Origin: Campylobacterales bacterium
GTDB taxonomy: Bacteria > Campylobacterota > Campylobacteria > Campylobacterales > Arcobacteraceae
Direction of reading: 5' to 3'
DNA length: 6,347 nucleotides
NCBI GenBank assembly: GCA_027064245.1
Contig: JAMOPZ010000446.1
Location: forward strand, 1 to 6,347
Below, one piece after another: positions 5,591-6,347 of this stretch. The notes beneath the pieces are model-generated. The model had not been told where the DNA came from. It saw only the letters and a program-made list of their open reading frames with translations, and searched no databases. Position numbers and translations under genes: made by a program. Each line of letters begins with the position of its first letter. Positions within the stretch are counted from its first letter, which is position 1.

Positions 5591-6347
5591 TTATTTAATA
5601 ATCACACCATTTTTTACAAGTTCTGCCGATACAGCTGTTGGTGTTCTTTGTAATTGTATAGCTATATTTTTTATAGATATACCTTTTTTATATAAAGATT
5701 TTGCTTTTATTTTATCTTCTAGACTCCATTTTAGTCCACTATTTTTTGGCTTATTCTCCAATATATTTTTTTGTTGTCGTACAATTTGTTTATCTTTTGT
5801 TTCCACTTTTGATATTTTTAATTTTTTTGTTGGTTTTATGTTTTTTAACTCTTCTAAGACTTTTTTAGAATCTTTTATTCTGCTATTGATTACTTTAGTA
5901 ATATTTTTTGCTAAAAGATAATGAAAATTTTCACTATCTTTTAATATCTCTTTTTTTGCCCTAGTAATTGCTACATAAAAAAGATTAAATTCATCAATTA
6001 TCTCTTGATTATAATTTTCTTGTAACTGTAGTGCTTTTTTATACTCTTTTAAACTATTACAACCATAATCTGTAATAAGATCTGCAAAATCTGTAAAATC
6101 ATCTGCTATAGTTACACTATCCCATTCTAAACCTTTTGATGTATGGGCTGTTGTTAAAAATAGTATCTCATTTAATCTTTTATCAAAATGATTTAAAGAT
6201 CTATTTGCCCAAGCTTTATAAAACTTATCACTAATATCTTTAAATTCAAATATTTGATTTTTATATTCATGAACTACTTTTATAGCTGATTTTAGTTCAT
6301 AATCCTCTACATCTTTTGCATAGTCACTTAAGTCATCTTCATCTTTA
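5591..6347 (-). CDS. Superfamily 1 UvrD/Rep-type helicase, C-terminal part, with a terminal helix-turn-helix domain
   Basis: The frame is open from the TAA at 5591-5593 to the right edge, giving the last 251 residues; the start lies outside the window. Fragment residues 65-76 (6119-6154) read TTAHTSKGLEWD, helicase motif V, followed by an IADDF that resembles the FBH1 branch. Residues 123-132 (5951-5980) read FYVAITRAKK, motif VI with the arginine finger. The ATPase motifs I-IV must lie to the right. A charged Lys-rich linker (about 145-205) leads to a C-terminal domain at 207-248 (5603-5728) that begins KWSLEDK and has a GISIKNIAIQLQRTPTAVSA helix-turn-helix, like Myb/homeodomain folds. The likely role is ATP-driven 3'-5' DNA unwinding in repair or recombination. 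A GTG at 5804-5806 can be mistaken for the start of a 71-residue gene, but the frame is continuous through it. It is separated from proS by 79 bp with a promoter. Confidence 0.88.
   Translation of the reverse strand, partial: KDEDDLSDYAKDVEDYELKSAIKVVHEYKNQIFEFKDISDKFYKAWANRSLNHFDKRLNEILFLTTAHTSKGLEWDSVTIADDFTDFADLITDYGCNSLKEYKKALQLQENYNQEIIDEFNLFYVAITRAKKEILKDSENFHYLLAKNITKVINSRIKDSKKVLEELKNIKPTKKLKISKVETKDKQIVRQQKNILENKPKNSGLKWSLEDKIKAKSLYKKGISIKNIAIQLQRTPTAVSAELVKNGVIIK

Overview
The window is a very A+T-rich stretch of bacterial chromosome in which every supported gene lies on the minus strand. Reading 5'->3' along that strand (right to left in window coordinates), the order is: the C-terminal part of a superfamily 1 (UvrD/Rep-type) helicase, proS, an HP0268-family nuclease gene, miaB, a DUF374 acyltransferase-like gene, dnaJ, a metallo-beta-lactamase-fold hydrolase gene, and a possible first few codons of another gene at the left edge. 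The HP0268-type protein is a Campylobacterota (epsilonproteobacterial) hallmark, and the order HP0268 - miaB - DUF374 matches HP0268-HP0269-HP0270 of Helicobacter pylori as I remember it. With the low G+C and the style of the DnaJ N-terminus, this suggests a Campylobacterota member, perhaps Arcobacteraceae. The family-level guess is inference.

Layout. Positions 5591-6347 hold a helicase fragment open to the right edge, carrying helicase motifs V and VI and ending in a C-terminal Myb/homeodomain-like helix-turn-helix. A 79-bp gap with a TATAAT promoter follows, then proS (4195-5511). A 63-bp gap with a second TATAAT box then leads into HP0268-like (3889-4131), miaB (2578-3882) and the DUF374 gene (1946-2581). 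The last two overlap by ATGA, so these three look like one operon. After 58 bp containing a short tandem repeat comes dnaJ (766-1887, TTG start), with the MBL hydrolase gene (171-764) one base behind it. Positions 58-170 are A+T-rich and hold only a weak promoter candidate. No gap exceeds 300 bases. I see no rRNA, tRNA, mobile element or CRISPR array.

Functionally this is mostly housekeeping: charging tRNA-Pro (ProS), tRNA A37 methylthiolation (MiaB), protein folding (DnaJ), lipid or cell-envelope acyl transfer (DUF374), thioester hydrolysis (MBL/glyoxalase II-like) and DNA unwinding or repair (helicase). I do not see an undescribed multi-gene system. Two points merit a second look. ProS is only 438 residues and lacks the insertion (INS) editing domain that normally sits between class II motifs 2 and 3 of bacterial-type ProRS. 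The helicase carries a C-terminal DNA-binding-like domain and has motifs that resemble FBH1.
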